From contig JALMQS010000681.1 of the NCBI GenBank assembly GCA_024734495.1, forward strand, positions 7,473,542 to 7,537,541: 64,000 nt of DNA, given 5' to 3'. The stretch is from Forficula auricularia. Taxonomy: Eukaryota; Arthropoda; Insecta; Dermaptera; Forficulidae. A program made the translations under genes and the position numbers. Positions 1 to 10,040 of the stretch are shown here, piece by piece. The notes beneath the pieces were generated by a model, which saw nothing but the letters and a program-made list of their open reading frames with translations, had not been told where the DNA came from and ran no database searches. Position 1 is the first letter of the stretch; each line of letters begins with the position of its first letter.

Positions 1-327
1 AACACGATGTAAAAGCCAGACCAAGTCTTGTGGATGAGATATTATATGAAAATTAAAAAAAAAAAATATTTCATTTCAATTTAGAATTACGTAAATATTA
101 AAATGGATCCAATGTCTTTGTGATTGATACTTGACACTTGTTGAAACATGAGAGAACAAACGTAGTATAGTAACAACATTAACATTTTTTCTTCCAATAC
201 TTTTATAAATTCCTGAATGATTTTGATTTGTTAGTTTAAAAATAGGAGTTTTTATTGAGGAACTCTTTTTGTGCCCTCGTGACTCTACTATAAGACATTA
301 ATTTGATCCTCTATATCTCAGTTAGAT
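1..327. other. AT-rich intergenic DNA, nothing recognised
   Basis: No coding potential, RNA gene or repeat boundary could be recognised in this stretch. Confidence 0.5.
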
Positions 328-955
328 TGTAGTATCGATATCTTAAATACAATATTAAACCAGATAATTAAATTTGAAATATAAGATAAGTAGATATCAC
401 ACCAAGGTTCAAATCTGTTTCAAACCGACTTTCTGAATATCTACTTTTACTTAGGATTTTTTAGGGATTTCACCATTTGCTCAAAAATTACTCCAAAAAT
501 TGACTTTAAATTCACTCTTTAATATAATTCCATTATCTTTAAAATCTACTAAATATTTTTCAGAAATTTTGTGAACAACATTGGTGAAAATGAGCATCCA
601 ATTGGGGCGGTAGCTAACGCTGGATAACGTTTCTCCCCGTAACAATGTTGTAAATAGTGATTGCAATACCAAACCAAAAATACAATACCGGTATTAGGCA
701 TTTTTTAAACAGTTTACCGTAATACCGGTGTTAATACCGATATTTAGTTTTTTAAAAGGAACAAAAACATAGTTGTTTCTTTGCCATATTTATTAATTTT
801 ACACAAAAAATGCATAAACTATAAATATATAAACAACTTTGTTATTTACAAATAAAGGAACAAATGTTACAATGAAATATTATTGGTAAATATTAATGTT
901 AATAAAATAATAATTTATAACATTGAAACAAAACATAATATAAAAAAATAAATAT
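328..955 (+). repeat. Dispersed ~640-bp repeat, copy 1
   Basis: Almost the whole stretch is repeated in the same orientation at 4128-4785 with scattered substitutions and small indels. Shared landmarks are GTATCGATATCTTAAATACA at the left end, several AATACCGGTATT-type blocks in the middle and an AT-rich right end. No protein is encoded. It may be a non-autonomous element or an old segmental duplication; the family was not identified. Confidence 0.85.
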
Positions 956-2069
956 TATACATAGTTGCACCTTTTTGGTGTAACTCATTCTCTCATCATT
1001 TTCATAAAAAAAAATGAAACTCAATATACAATCGATATTATCGTCCGATTTATACCTCGTATGATGTTACTAGAAAGTTAATTAAAACTTAGTATTATAG
1101 TTTAGATATAGAATTCAAACTTGTATCCTAAATATATAGATGTTCTAAAATTTGCTTGTAACACTTTCTTTTTTTTTATATATACTGCGAGTATATTGTA
1201 TTATTTTTTCTTAATATTTTATTTTAAATGTCAGAATTTCTGATTCTAATTAATTTCGAAAGCTCACCCATTGAAATTCTTTCATTTTCGTTTAATAGTG
1301 GGTAAATTAAAAAATTCAAATATTAATATTTTATATAGTTATATATTTATTTATCTATATAGGTATATTGTAATTAAACAACGAAGGGACGATAACCATT
1401 TTTCCAATAATGACCAAAACATGTGGGAAAATTCAATTAATTTCTAATTAGACTATGTGTCGTGTAAATCGATTAACAACCAATCCGACTAATGGAAATT
1501 TAGGGTTACGATACATTATTTATTACGTTACAGTCATGTCGCGGTATTTTTGGAGATAATGCATCTCAACATGGTGCAATATCTATGAGTCAAGATTGAC
1601 TCATACTTCTTCTATGAAATATAGCGTGAAATAACTTTAAAACTTAGGGAACGCGGTGTAGGTTTATAGTGAAACATTTTTAAAAATTTTCACAATGATC
1701 ATTGTGAAACATTATTAATTCCAACATATTAAAATTTTGAAATAACTATGGCAATATTCAAGGATTAATGATTAAATTATTTGCAAAGCTTGATCATGAA
1801 GAATTAAAGCTTTGGTATTCGGAGAAAACAAATGCCTTACGGGATTTTAATCCCTAGAAGTTTATAGGAATAAGCCCTTGGGATTTCGTAGTAAAATATC
1901 AATGTTCGAGCTTGACCTCTCTTGGAATGACCACATATATTGTCGCAAAAGCTTAGCATCTGAGACTGGATTTCTGTTCATTTCCAGAAGTTATTTTACA
2001 CTCCCATTAACTTTTTATATAAAAATAAAATTCGTTCCTGTTTAGAATATGGATCGCATCTCAGAATCA
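956..2069. other. AT-rich DNA without a gene
   Basis: No gene seen. Around 1655-1690 the stretch GGTGTAGGTTTATAGTGAAA resembles the outer end of the Penelope-like element at 34240, so a decayed terminus may be present. The rest is unassigned. Confidence 0.4.
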
Positions 2070-3241
2070 TAGATACTACTATGACTTTTGTTCTGACGAG
2101 CTAAAGACATTAGAAGTGATTATGGATTTCCATTTTATTAAAAACAGGCATTTAAAGAGATATTTATAAAAAAGAAAATCGTGATAGCGAATATATTATT
2201 ATCCAGATCCCTGGATCATTGTAAAATTCTCTCCGCCCTTTCCCTTTTTAATAAATACTACCATGGCTTTTGTTCTGACGAGCTAAAGTCATTACAAGTG
2301 ATTATGGATTTTCATTTTATTAAAAACAGGCATTTGAAGTAGGTTCTTGTAAAAAAGGAAATTGTGATATCGAATATATTATTATCCAGATCCCTGGACC
2401 ATCGTAGAATTCTCTCCGCACTTTCCCCTATTATAGCTAAAGTCATTACAAGTGATTATGGATTTTCATTTTATTAAAAACAGGCATTTGAAGTAGGTAC
2501 TTATTAAAAAGGAAATTGTGATGGCGAATATATTATTATCCAGGTCCCTGGATCTACGTAGAATTCTTTCCGGCCTTTCCCTTTTTAATAGATACTACTA
2601 TGACTTTTGTTCTGACGAACTAAAGTCATTAGAAGTGATTATGAATTTCCATTTTATTAAAAACAGGCATTTGAAGTAGGTATTTATAAAAAAGGAAATC
2701 GTGATTGCGAATATATTATTATCCAGATCCCTGGATCATCGTAAAATTCTCTCCGCCCTTTCCCTTTTTAATAAATACTACCATGGCTTTTGTTCTGACG
2801 AGCTAAAGTCATTACAAGTGATTATGGATTTTCATTTTATTAAAAACAGGCATTTGAAGTAGGTACTTATTAAAAAGGAAATTGTGATGGCGAATATATT
2901 ATTATCCAGGTCCCTGGATCATCGTAGAATTCTTTCCGGCCTTTCCCTTTTTAATAGATACTACCATGGCTTTTGTTCTGACGAGCTAAAGTCATTACAA
3001 GTGATTATGGATTTTCATTTTATTAAAAACAGGCATTTGAAGTAGGTACTTATTAAAAAGGAAATTGTCATGGCGAATATATTATTATCCAGGTCCCTGG
3101 ATCATCGTAGCATTCTTTCCGCCCTTTCCCTTTTTAATAGATACTTTGTTCTGACGAGCTTAAGTCATTAGAGGTGATTATGGATTTTCATTTGATTAAA
3201 AACAGGCATTTGAAGTATGTACTTATAAAAAAGGAAATTGT
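2070..3241 (+). repeat. Tandem array, ~182-bp monomer, about 6.5 units
   Basis: The phrase GTTCTGACGAGCTAAAG recurs near 2090, 2270, 2609, 2790, 2970 and 3147, giving a period of about 180 bp. A truncated unit at about 2430 begins inside the monomer. Each unit holds GGCATTTGAAGTAGG, ATTATTATCCAG followed by TCCCTGGATCATCG, and CCTTTCCCTTTTTAATA. Units differ by a few substitutions. This is a short satellite or minisatellite-type array; no coding frame persists through it. Confidence 0.93.
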
Positions 3242-3552
3242 GGAAGCGGTTCGAAAAGAATGTGTGCTTGATTTTTAAATTGAATTCTTATTCTTTAGAT
3301 GAAATCACTTTACATACGCTTAAAAAAGACATACTACAAGAATAAAAAGAGAAGAATTAATCAAAAAGCAATTTTTCCAGTTTATCTGAAAATTTCATCG
3401 ATTTAATTGCCATTTTTTTGTGAGATATACAAAAATACTTATTTGTGCCTTTGTGGACCGAAATAAAAATGTTTAATTTCTACTATCAACTGATAGGTAG
3501 AAAAGTCTACTTTCGACGACTGACATAACAAAAAATAATACAATCAGCTAAA

Positions 3553-3612
3553 GCAGCGATTCTTAAACTCTGGTCCGCGGCAACCATTACCGGAGATCCG
3601 CGGAATTATAAA
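3553..3612. mobile_element. hAT-like terminal fragment
   Basis: CAGCGATTCTTAAACTCTGG followed by TCCGCGG resembles termini of many hAT MITEs (CAGYGNTTCTCAA type). No matching opposite end or target duplication was found, so this is a tentative fragment. Confidence 0.35.
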
Positions 3613-3799
3613 AAAAAATGGTTGAAAACAGTTCAAGAAAACGATGAAAAGGCAAGAAGCAATAAAAAATATATTTTTATTATTATTGTCCCAGGTAGCC
3701 AGTGACAACTGGATAAGCTTGGCCAAGTTTTAGGCAAGACTGGGAATAGCAACCGATCTGAGCTTTACGCTGGGCTCAAATGATTTCTATTCTCCATAC

Positions 3800-3912
3800 C
3801 TCCTATCCAGCCTTCGCTAGAACCTGCCATCCTGGCTTCGCCCAAGATTGGTATCCTGGCTTCTCTGGCATTCTGGCTTCGCCCAAGCCAGGCATCCTGG
3901 TTTCGACCTGCT
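3800..3912 (+). repeat. Short minisatellite, CCTGGCTTCGCCCAAG units
   Basis: The units ATCCTGGCTTCGCCCAAG and variants (CATTCTGGCTTCGCCCAAG, CATCCTGGTTTCG) recur about four times with 18-27 bp spacing. It is much more GC-rich than its surroundings and carries a coincidental open frame. Confidence 0.7.
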
Positions 3913-4007
3913 TTAAAATGTATATACTAGTATATCGTCGCGCCCAAGTGAAAGCCTCATAAATCCATTTTGCAAATGCAAAAGAGTTAGGTCATGATAT
4001 AAAGGAA

Positions 4008-4118
4008 GAAAACTTTGAAATCCTTCAACAAGAGAGTAACACCTATAAGAGATTTATATTTGAGAGTTTATAATATAAACTCCAGTTCTTGTTGAAGGAT
4101 TTCAAAGTTTTCTTCCCT
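4008..4118. repeat. Hairpin: 25-bp inverted repeat
   Basis: AGAAAACTTTGAAATCCTTC with ACAAGA at the left arm pairs with TTGTTGAAGGATTTCAAAGT at the right arm across about 55 bp. It lies immediately before the second copy of the 640-bp repeat. Role unknown. Confidence 0.75.
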
Positions 4119-4127
4119 TATACCATT

Positions 4128-4785
4128 GTGGTATCGATATCTTAAATACACTATTAAACAAGATAATTAAATTTGAAATATAAAATAAGAATCAGCTGTA
4201 GATGTCACGCCAAGGCTTTAGTTCAAACCGACTTTCTAAATATCTACCTTTATTTCGGATGTTTTTAGGTATTTCACCATTTGCTCAAAAATCAGTCCAA
4301 AAATTGTCTTTAAATTCACTGTTTAATAAAATTCCATTATTTTTAAAAACTACTAAATATTTTTTTTTTAATTGAAGTTTTGTGAACAACATTGGCGAAA
4401 ATCGGCATCAGATTGGGGCGCTCGCATTACTTGGATAACAAAGTTTCTCCCCATAACAATGTTGTAAATAGTGATTGCAATACCAGACCTAAAATACAAT
4501 ACCGGTATTCAGTATTTTTTAAACAGTGTACCGTAATATCGATGTTAATACCGATATTAGGAATTTTTAAAAAAGAACAAAAACACAGTTGTTTCTTTGC
4601 CATATTTATTAGTTTTACGCAAAAAATGCCTAAACTATAAATATATAAACAATTTTGTTATTCACAAATAAATGAACAAATGTTACAATGAAATATTATT
4701 GGTAAATATTAATGTTAATAAAATAATATATAACTATATTTATAACGTTGAAACAAAACATATAATATAAAAAATAAATTATAGT
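4128..4785 (+). repeat. Dispersed ~640-bp repeat, copy 2
   Basis: Direct repeat of 328-955 with the same order of landmarks, including TAACAATGTTGTAAATAGTG and the CCGGTATT blocks. It ends just before the hammerhead element at 4814. Confidence 0.85.
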
Positions 4786-4813
4786 TTAAAAAAAATAAAA
4801 AACACGCTTTTTT

Positions 4814-4960
4814 AAATTAAATTGAAAGTTTTTGCCGAGAGTAGCAGAATTTTTATATATTGAAGGAGACAAAAAAGAGTGTGTCTTCTGCTGGAATTAT
4901 AAATTTTATTTATTTATAACGAGACTATAGTTTCGAGGGCTTTGCCCTCTTCATCAGTCT
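4814..4960 (-). mobile_element. Short hammerhead-bearing PLE-like element with 12-bp target duplication
   Basis: A 147-bp insertion flanked by ACACGCTTTTTT at 4802-4813 and 4961-4972. Read on the minus strand it begins AGACTGATGA, runs through a hammerhead ribozyme, and ends with TTTTGCCGAGAGTAGCAG-type sequence (given here as on the plus strand) near its plus-strand left end. The same sequence recurs at 54763-54985 and 61587-61898, there as foldback dimers. It encodes no protein. The 12-bp duplication matches the one around the Penelope-like element at 34240, which suggests the same mobilising machinery. Confidence 0.82.
4910..4960 (-). ncRNA. Hammerhead ribozyme (type I layout), intact core
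   Basis: On the minus strand: CTGATGA (4957-4951), one unpaired A, helix II GAGGGC-AAA-GCCCTC, then GAAA (4934-4931), the self-complementary ACTATAGT as helix III, and the cleavage triplet GTC ending at 4923. All invariant core bases are present. Helix I would form between AGA before the core and TCG after the cleavage site, but the upstream strand is cut short by the end of the insertion. Hammerheads of this minimal kind are known from Penelope-like elements. Confidence 0.85.
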
Positions 4961-4972
4961 ACACGCTTTTTT

Positions 4973-5536
4973 GTCAGTAATGCACTAAAAGGTATGAAAT
5001 AATGTAATAAACTTAATTTTACGATTTGCATTAGCAAAGTGGACTTGAGGCTTTCACTTGGACGCGAAGATATATAAGAATTTGATGTATTTTTTATTTT
5101 TATTTTTAAATCAAGAGAGGGTTCTCGGACTTCATAAGTTTAACCACCCCTGAGCTACAGAATCATAAATACTTTTTAGAAATTAATAAATATTCGAGAT
5201 AACTCCCAGGCTCAACCACAAAATATATCCTGCCTCCTATACAACACATAGATACACTTATAAACACAACCTACTCTGGCGTAAATGGTACAAGAATCCA
5301 AAAAAAGCTAAAAAATATACTTTAAGGGGATTTTTCTTCTTTCCATGCATTATCCTTTTCCGATGGTAACGAACATCAACATGAATTGCGTTTTAGCTTC
5401 TGCATTTCGAAACAGGTTGATTGTACTCTATGACTCTGAAACTGCGGTGAAGGTTTTTCAACCATGAAGACATTCGCCTTCCTATCTATTTTGAATTGAT
5501 CCTTGCATTATATTTCGCATTATTATGTTATTCTTC
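4973..5536. other. Intergenic DNA, nothing recognised
   Basis: No gene, RNA or repeat structure could be supported here. Confidence 0.4.
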
Positions 5537-5544
5537 ATCATAAG

Positions 5545-6259
5545 CAGGGCCGGATTTAGGTATTCCGGGGCTTCAAAGCACAACATTTTTTGCTTCCCCC
5601 CCTCACAAAAAATCTAAAAATAACACTTATTATTATCTCTTTATCTACGTTTAATAAACATAAATACATTCAATCACATCAAAATCATTATAATATTGTT
5701 TTCTAATTTTGACGATGGAAAATTGGTCGAATATTTCGTTGAAGCAAAGAGATTGCAGTTTATCGTCTTCCATACTCAGATTACTAAATTCGTCTAATTT
5801 TTCCTGCGACATCGTCGTGCGCATATAGTTAACAACAAGCTGTTAGGTTTAAAAAAACATCGGCAAACTAGAATTGGTTACTGTAAACAAGCCTAAAAGT
5901 CTTACCTCTAATCAGAAGTTGTTTACCATTTTCGGTAAGAAACCCTAAAATTTTCCACTCAAATATTGTAAATTCTGATTGGTGATTTCTAAATATACCA
6001 AGAAAAAAATATAAAATAAGTTCAAATTCTATTAATACTTAATTAGATAAAGAATAAAGTATTTTGACTTTTCCAACAACATCCTAGTTCCTAGTCTCTA
6101 TTTATATATTAAACGGACGTGCGGCATTGGGACAAATAATGCTGCAGTATATTTAAGTATATATGACAATTCCTAACTCGGACAATTTTTTGGGGGGTTC
6201 CCAAGAAAGTGGGGGCCCTAAGCTATAGCTTGTCTAGCTTATACGTAAATCCTGCACTG
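5545..6259 (-). mobile_element. hAT-type element with decayed transposase
   Basis: Left terminus CAGGGCCGGATTTAGG; right terminus reads, reverse-complemented, CAGTGCAGGATTTACG. Flanks ATCATAAG (5537-5544) and ATCATAAA (6260-6267) form an 8-bp target duplication with one mismatch, as expected for hAT. It contains the transposase C-terminal remnant described separately. Confidence 0.85.
5651..5824 (-). pseudogene. hAT transposase C-terminal remnant
   Basis: A 57-codon open stretch beginning MRTTMSQEKLDEFSNLSMED. This matches the pattern of the C-terminal dimerisation region of hAT transposases (R-x-TMSQE-RL-x-LxxLSIE-x-D). It starts at a Met inside the domain and the upstream DDE catalytic region is absent, so it is a fragment of a dead gene. 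Its position inside an element with hAT ends and an 8-bp duplication supports the assignment. Confidence 0.75.
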
Positions 6260-7016
6260 ATCATAAACATGATGTAGGTCAGTTGTTAATCTGTTACAGC
6301 CCTTCTTATTGTTACAAACTTTGCATATGTATATTCAATAAATTACAAGAATTCTTGTATAATTTTATAAATCGAAGTAATCAACGAAGTAAACCTATCT
6401 ATCGACATAATAAAATATGTTTTTATTATATATATTTATTTTACTAGAGTACCTACTTAAAAAATAGCTTTCAAATCATCAGAATGACTTCCGCAATTTA
6501 AATCAAGAATTGAAATTAAAATTAGAGAAAAAGTGAAAACATTTTCAAGATTCAATACACTTTATACAAATTTCAACAAAGTGACATTTTTTTTATCAAC
6601 AAATCGTTTGATTTAGAAACTAATAAATACACTTTATTTAAGTATAAATTTGTGTGCAAAATTTCAGATCATTTAACCTACCAATAGATCCCCATAATAA
6701 TAATTCTATTTTTTTCTGAAATTAATCTAATCAGTTATTCATTTCGGAAATACAACAATTTTGGCACCAGGACGAATCCTCTTCGAGCCATTCTTGAATT
6801 ATCGTAGATGCCTGATTCCAAAAGCACAGAAACAAGTAGAGAGTAATAAAAGCATGCTTACAAATGACTTTCTCATCGTTTTAGACATTTCTAAAGATAA
6901 ATAAAAAAAAAAAATAATAATCAAAGTTTTCTAGTAAATTCAATACTTTGGCTCTCCAAGCGCACCTGATTTTCGGTCCATTCAAAGCCTTAGAAATACA
7001 CTTGCGGACAAAAAAT
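6260..7016. other. AT-rich DNA, nothing recognised
   Basis: No supported feature. A tract CACTTGCGGACAAAAA near 6999 resembles a Tc1-like terminus and may belong to the inverted repeat that follows. Confidence 0.4.
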
Positions 7017-7432
7017 CGACTTATTTCAGGTTCTAGACATCGGATAGGTGTCATAAGTTTGGAAATTTATTTCAGTTTAATAAGAAATAAATTGTTACAT
7101 TTGTACACACATTTTTTGATATATGGAAAAAAAATACGAACATAAGCAAAATTTGTGATTTTAAGATATTGAAAGTGTACCTAATGTTTAATTCTAAATT
7201 TCTGTATTAAATTAAATTAAATTTATTGAGAAAAATAAAAATAAAAATAAAATGTAAGATAAATTTGAAAAATAATGAAATTATTCTTTATCTTAAAATT
7301 ACAAAGTTTGCTTATATTCGTATTTTTTTCCATATATCAAAAAATGTGTGTACAAATGTAACAATTTATTTCTTATTAAACTATAATAGATTCCCTAACT
7401 TATGACACTTTTTTTATTTCAATCCGATGTCT
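7017..7432. repeat. Inverted-repeat (foldback) element, arms ~150 bp
   Basis: The left arm, from TCTAGACATCGGAT through AAATTGTTACATTTGTACAC to TTTGTGATTTTAAGATA, is mirrored by the right arm ending ATCCGATGTCTAGA. The spacer is about 110 bp and AT-rich. Outer sequence resembles Tc1-type termini but no clean target duplication was found. Confidence 0.85.
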
Positions 7433-8239
7433 AGAAAAAATTGTCTTAATTTCACAGTGTTAAGTAAATATTTCGCCTATGAACGCCTGTAGGATAGACA
7501 ACCTAGAGAACAGCTCATATGAAAAAATTAAAATTATAACATTTTCAAACTAAAAAAAAAAAAGAAAAATGAAATATACCATAAAATTAACTCATAATAA
7601 ACAAAGAGAGTTATTATTTTTCCGGGGGCCAAAATTAGGTGGGGGGGGGATTTAAAAAAAAAGAACTATCAATATAAGTTTTAGACCCCCCTTAATCGAT
7701 TTCTCACATGCACCCTAAACGACCTTAGGGAACGTGCCCAAATTATGTGACCTGTTCAGGGGGGTGGGGGTCTTAGGTCTTCGTCACGTAGTCAATATCC
7801 TCTAGGGAAATCTCGCGCTTTTTAGAGCTAAATTCAAATTTCTCTTGGCGTGCGGAAAACTCCGTATTATTAAAGACAAATATGAGCCAATTTTTTTTTT
7901 TAACTTTCTGTTTGCAAAAAATGATCTAAAACTATATTAATAAATTACTACGTGAAAACTAGAAGGGGAGGGGGTTTTGTCATATACTACGTGTGGTCAT
8001 CGAGGGGGGGTAAAAAAAATTGTAAAAAATGGCTCACGTAATTTGGGTACGTTTCCTTATGAAAATGACTCACATTGTGAAATTGATAGTGACCAAAAAG
8101 ACGGGGAGGGGGAGGGTCAACATTTTTTTCAAACTAAAATCGAAGAAAGCTGATATTTCTAATAAAATAGTCTCATAATTAAAAAAAAGAGCTATTATTA
8201 ATTGCTAATGGGCTCAAAATTAAAGCGGGTTCTTTCGTA
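7433..8239. other. Decayed repeat DNA with short G-runs
   Basis: No gene seen. It contains runs such as GGTGGGGGGGGGA (7640), GGGGGGTGGGGG (7760) and GAGGGGGGGTA (8002), and phrases ACGTAATTTGGGTACGTTTCC and CCCAAATTATGTGACC that look related to each other. These suggest old repeat copies; no family was assigned. Confidence 0.4.
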
Positions 8240-8244
8240 AATAA

Positions 8245-8970
8245 TTTTAAAGTATCTGGCCACCGAGCGATGCTCGGTAAATTTTTGCTTCAGTTAATAG
8301 CTATATATTAATCCCTGAAACCCCCCTCGCCCCCACCACTTCACCCTACTTCCTGCACCCTCCCCCACACGTACACCCCCACTCCGCCCCGAAACTCCAC
8401 CTCCGCCCAGGATCCCCACCACTGAACCCCACCTCCTGCACCCACACATCTACCCCCGCCCCCACACCCAGTTTTTGCATTTCTAGCCTTTAGTGATCCA
8501 CAGGTTATGTGTATATAGGTATATAAATAAATACGGTATAATTATTTTTTTTAATTAAATAACAATTTTTGAGTTCATCAATTAAATTATCAAATTAATA
8601 TTTGTGGGAGTGAAAACTCGATTTTTAATCAATAAAATTGCCCAATTTTTAATATATAATAATAATTGTAATAATCTTATTGTGGGATATCAAATTAACA
8701 AACCAATTATTTATTAAAAGGAAATTGAATAAAAATGTAAATAAACATTTTTATCGAGACAGCCACCTGAGAATAATAATTGCTTCAATCTTAGGTTTCA
8801 ATTAACAAAAAAACCATCAAAAACAACTTAGACGAAGATGAGACCGTGACAGATCGAATGTCCAACACAAAACCTTCCTAACCAGTGAATTTCATCCAAA
8901 TCGTTTGAGCCGTTTTCGAGAAACCGACCGGATATATATATAGATATTGCTCGTTTAATATAATAAGATT
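8245..8970 (+). repeat. Dispersed repeat with CCGAGC hairpin, copy 1
   Basis: Begins near the perfect hairpin ACCGAGCGATGCTCGGTAA (8261-8279) and ends near GTTTTCGAGAAACCGA, then GATATTGCTCGTTTAAT. A second copy lies at about 28852-29520 with the same order: hairpin, then AACCGTGACAGATCGAAT-type text, then GTGAATTTCATCC, then the GCTCGTTTAAT end. Non-coding; it could be a LINE 3' end or a non-autonomous element. Confidence 0.7.
8320..8475. repeat. C-rich low-complexity tract
   Basis: About 155 bp of almost pure C/A/T with runs such as CCCCCCTCGCCCCCACC and CCCCCGCCCCCACACCC. The minus strand is correspondingly G-rich and contains many G3+ runs. It sits inside the dispersed repeat at 8245 but is absent from the copy at 28.9 kb. 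Confidence 0.8.
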
Positions 8971-9077
8971 ATATATTATATTTCATTGTTCGCATCCATA
9001 AACAAATATTTAAAAGGGTCGTAGGAGTCGGACCAGAATTTAAATCAAACGCAAAGTTTTTAATTAAATAAGCCAAA

Positions 9078-9118
9078 CGTTTCGTCACTGATTAGCGACT
9101 TCTCAGTGGCTCATTAAA
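9078..9118 (-). ncRNA. Hammerhead ribozyme, left arm, one-base core deletion
   Basis: Minus strand: GAGCCA, then CTGAGAA, helix II GTCGC...GTGAC, GAAA, then ACGT and T. Compared with the right arm one G is missing between the core and helix II, so the core is damaged. Confidence 0.55.
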
Positions 9119-9206
9119 AACAATTGTAATTGTCCTTCGTTATAATGATAAAATAATAAACGATTTTTATATAATTATTATAACGAAGAACAATTACACT
9201 TGTTTT

Positions 9207-9256
9207 TAATGGGCCACTGAGGAAGTCGCTAACTAGTGACGAAACGTTGGGCCATT
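9207..9256 (+). ncRNA. Hammerhead ribozyme, right arm, core intact
   Basis: CTGAGGA at 9217-9223 (fits CUGANGA), one unpaired A, helix II GTCGC-TAACTA-GTGAC, GAAA at 9241-9244, then the self-complementary ACGT followed by T as the base before the cleavage point. Helix I pairs TGGGCC upstream of the core with GGCCA downstream, with one bulged G. The zero-loop helix III implies that folding would need two molecules pairing, as proposed for Penelope-element hammerheads. Confidence 0.75.
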
Positions 9257-9862
9257 TAATTAAAAACTCTTCATTTGATTTAAATTCTGGTCCAACTCCC
9301 TACGATCCTTTTTTAAAAAAAAATAAGAAACAAAGAGCATATGAATTTTTCTAATTAAAAAGAAAAAACATATGATATGATTACTTCGAGTTAAAAAAGA
9401 AAGATCAGAAAGTGAGACAAACTACCGCTACCTCACCTCAATAAGTTGTGCCATTTATTAAATAATAAAATACTTTGAAATAATTTGTAAAAAAGCTTTG
9501 TTTTTCAAGGGGTTTAATGACATGGACGATTTTTCGACCACACCCTAGGTGTGAACATAAAATTTTAATCAATTTTCTATTTAAACCTGCCTCATAAATA
9601 TAAACATATATTAATCTTCATGTTTTTTTATAAAAAAAAAACAAGACTAGTGCTGTCTGTTTTGAATAATTTATAGAATTCCACTTATAGAAAACAGACA
9701 CATTTCTATACCAATCGATACATACATATTAGAAGCACATACACCACCACAGAGAGCTCTGATCATTAGTGTGATAAAAACATTTCATACAAGAGCTTGG
9801 AGAATCAGCTTGAAGCAAAATATCATCCCAGAGGAGAAACGATCATGGGAAACTTTACCATT

Positions 9863-10040
9863 ACAATGGAAGATTAAAAAATTATGAAAATTTCATTACA
9901 ATTTAAATAAGCTGACGTGTTCTGATGTGGCCATCCACTTGACTTTACCATACAATGGAAGATTAAAAAATTATGAAAATTTCATTACAATTTAAATAAG
10001 CTGACGTGTTCTGATGTGGCCATCCACTTGACTTTACCAT
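9863..10040 (+). repeat. Perfect tandem duplication, 89-bp unit
   Basis: The block ACAATGGAAGATTAAAAAAT through GACTTTACCAT at 9863-9951 is repeated immediately, apparently without change. It abuts the left end of the dispersed family copy at 10037 and shares GTTCTGATGTGGCCATCCAC with DNA flanking other copies (about 24955 and 36300). Confidence 0.92.

Larger units (their letters stand above)
9013..9316. mobile_element. Palindromic PLE-like element with two hammerhead motifs
   Basis: Arms of about 145 bp face each other: AGGGTCGTAGGAGTCGGACC on the left mirrors TGGTCCAACTCCCTACGATC on the right, closing over a short AT-rich centre near 9160. Each arm carries a hammerhead-like segment ending GACGAAACGTT. 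No target duplication could be defined with confidence. Confidence 0.85.

Noticed and set aside
2085..3165. Possible hammerhead in the 182-bp satellite (CTGACGAG in each unit)
   Set aside because: CUGACGA fits the first core strand, but no GAAA strand or helix II follows (next bases CTAAAGTCATT), so the ribozyme cannot form.
2070..3241. CRISPR array
   Set aside because: The whole monomer repeats, without unique spacers, and the DNA is eukaryotic.
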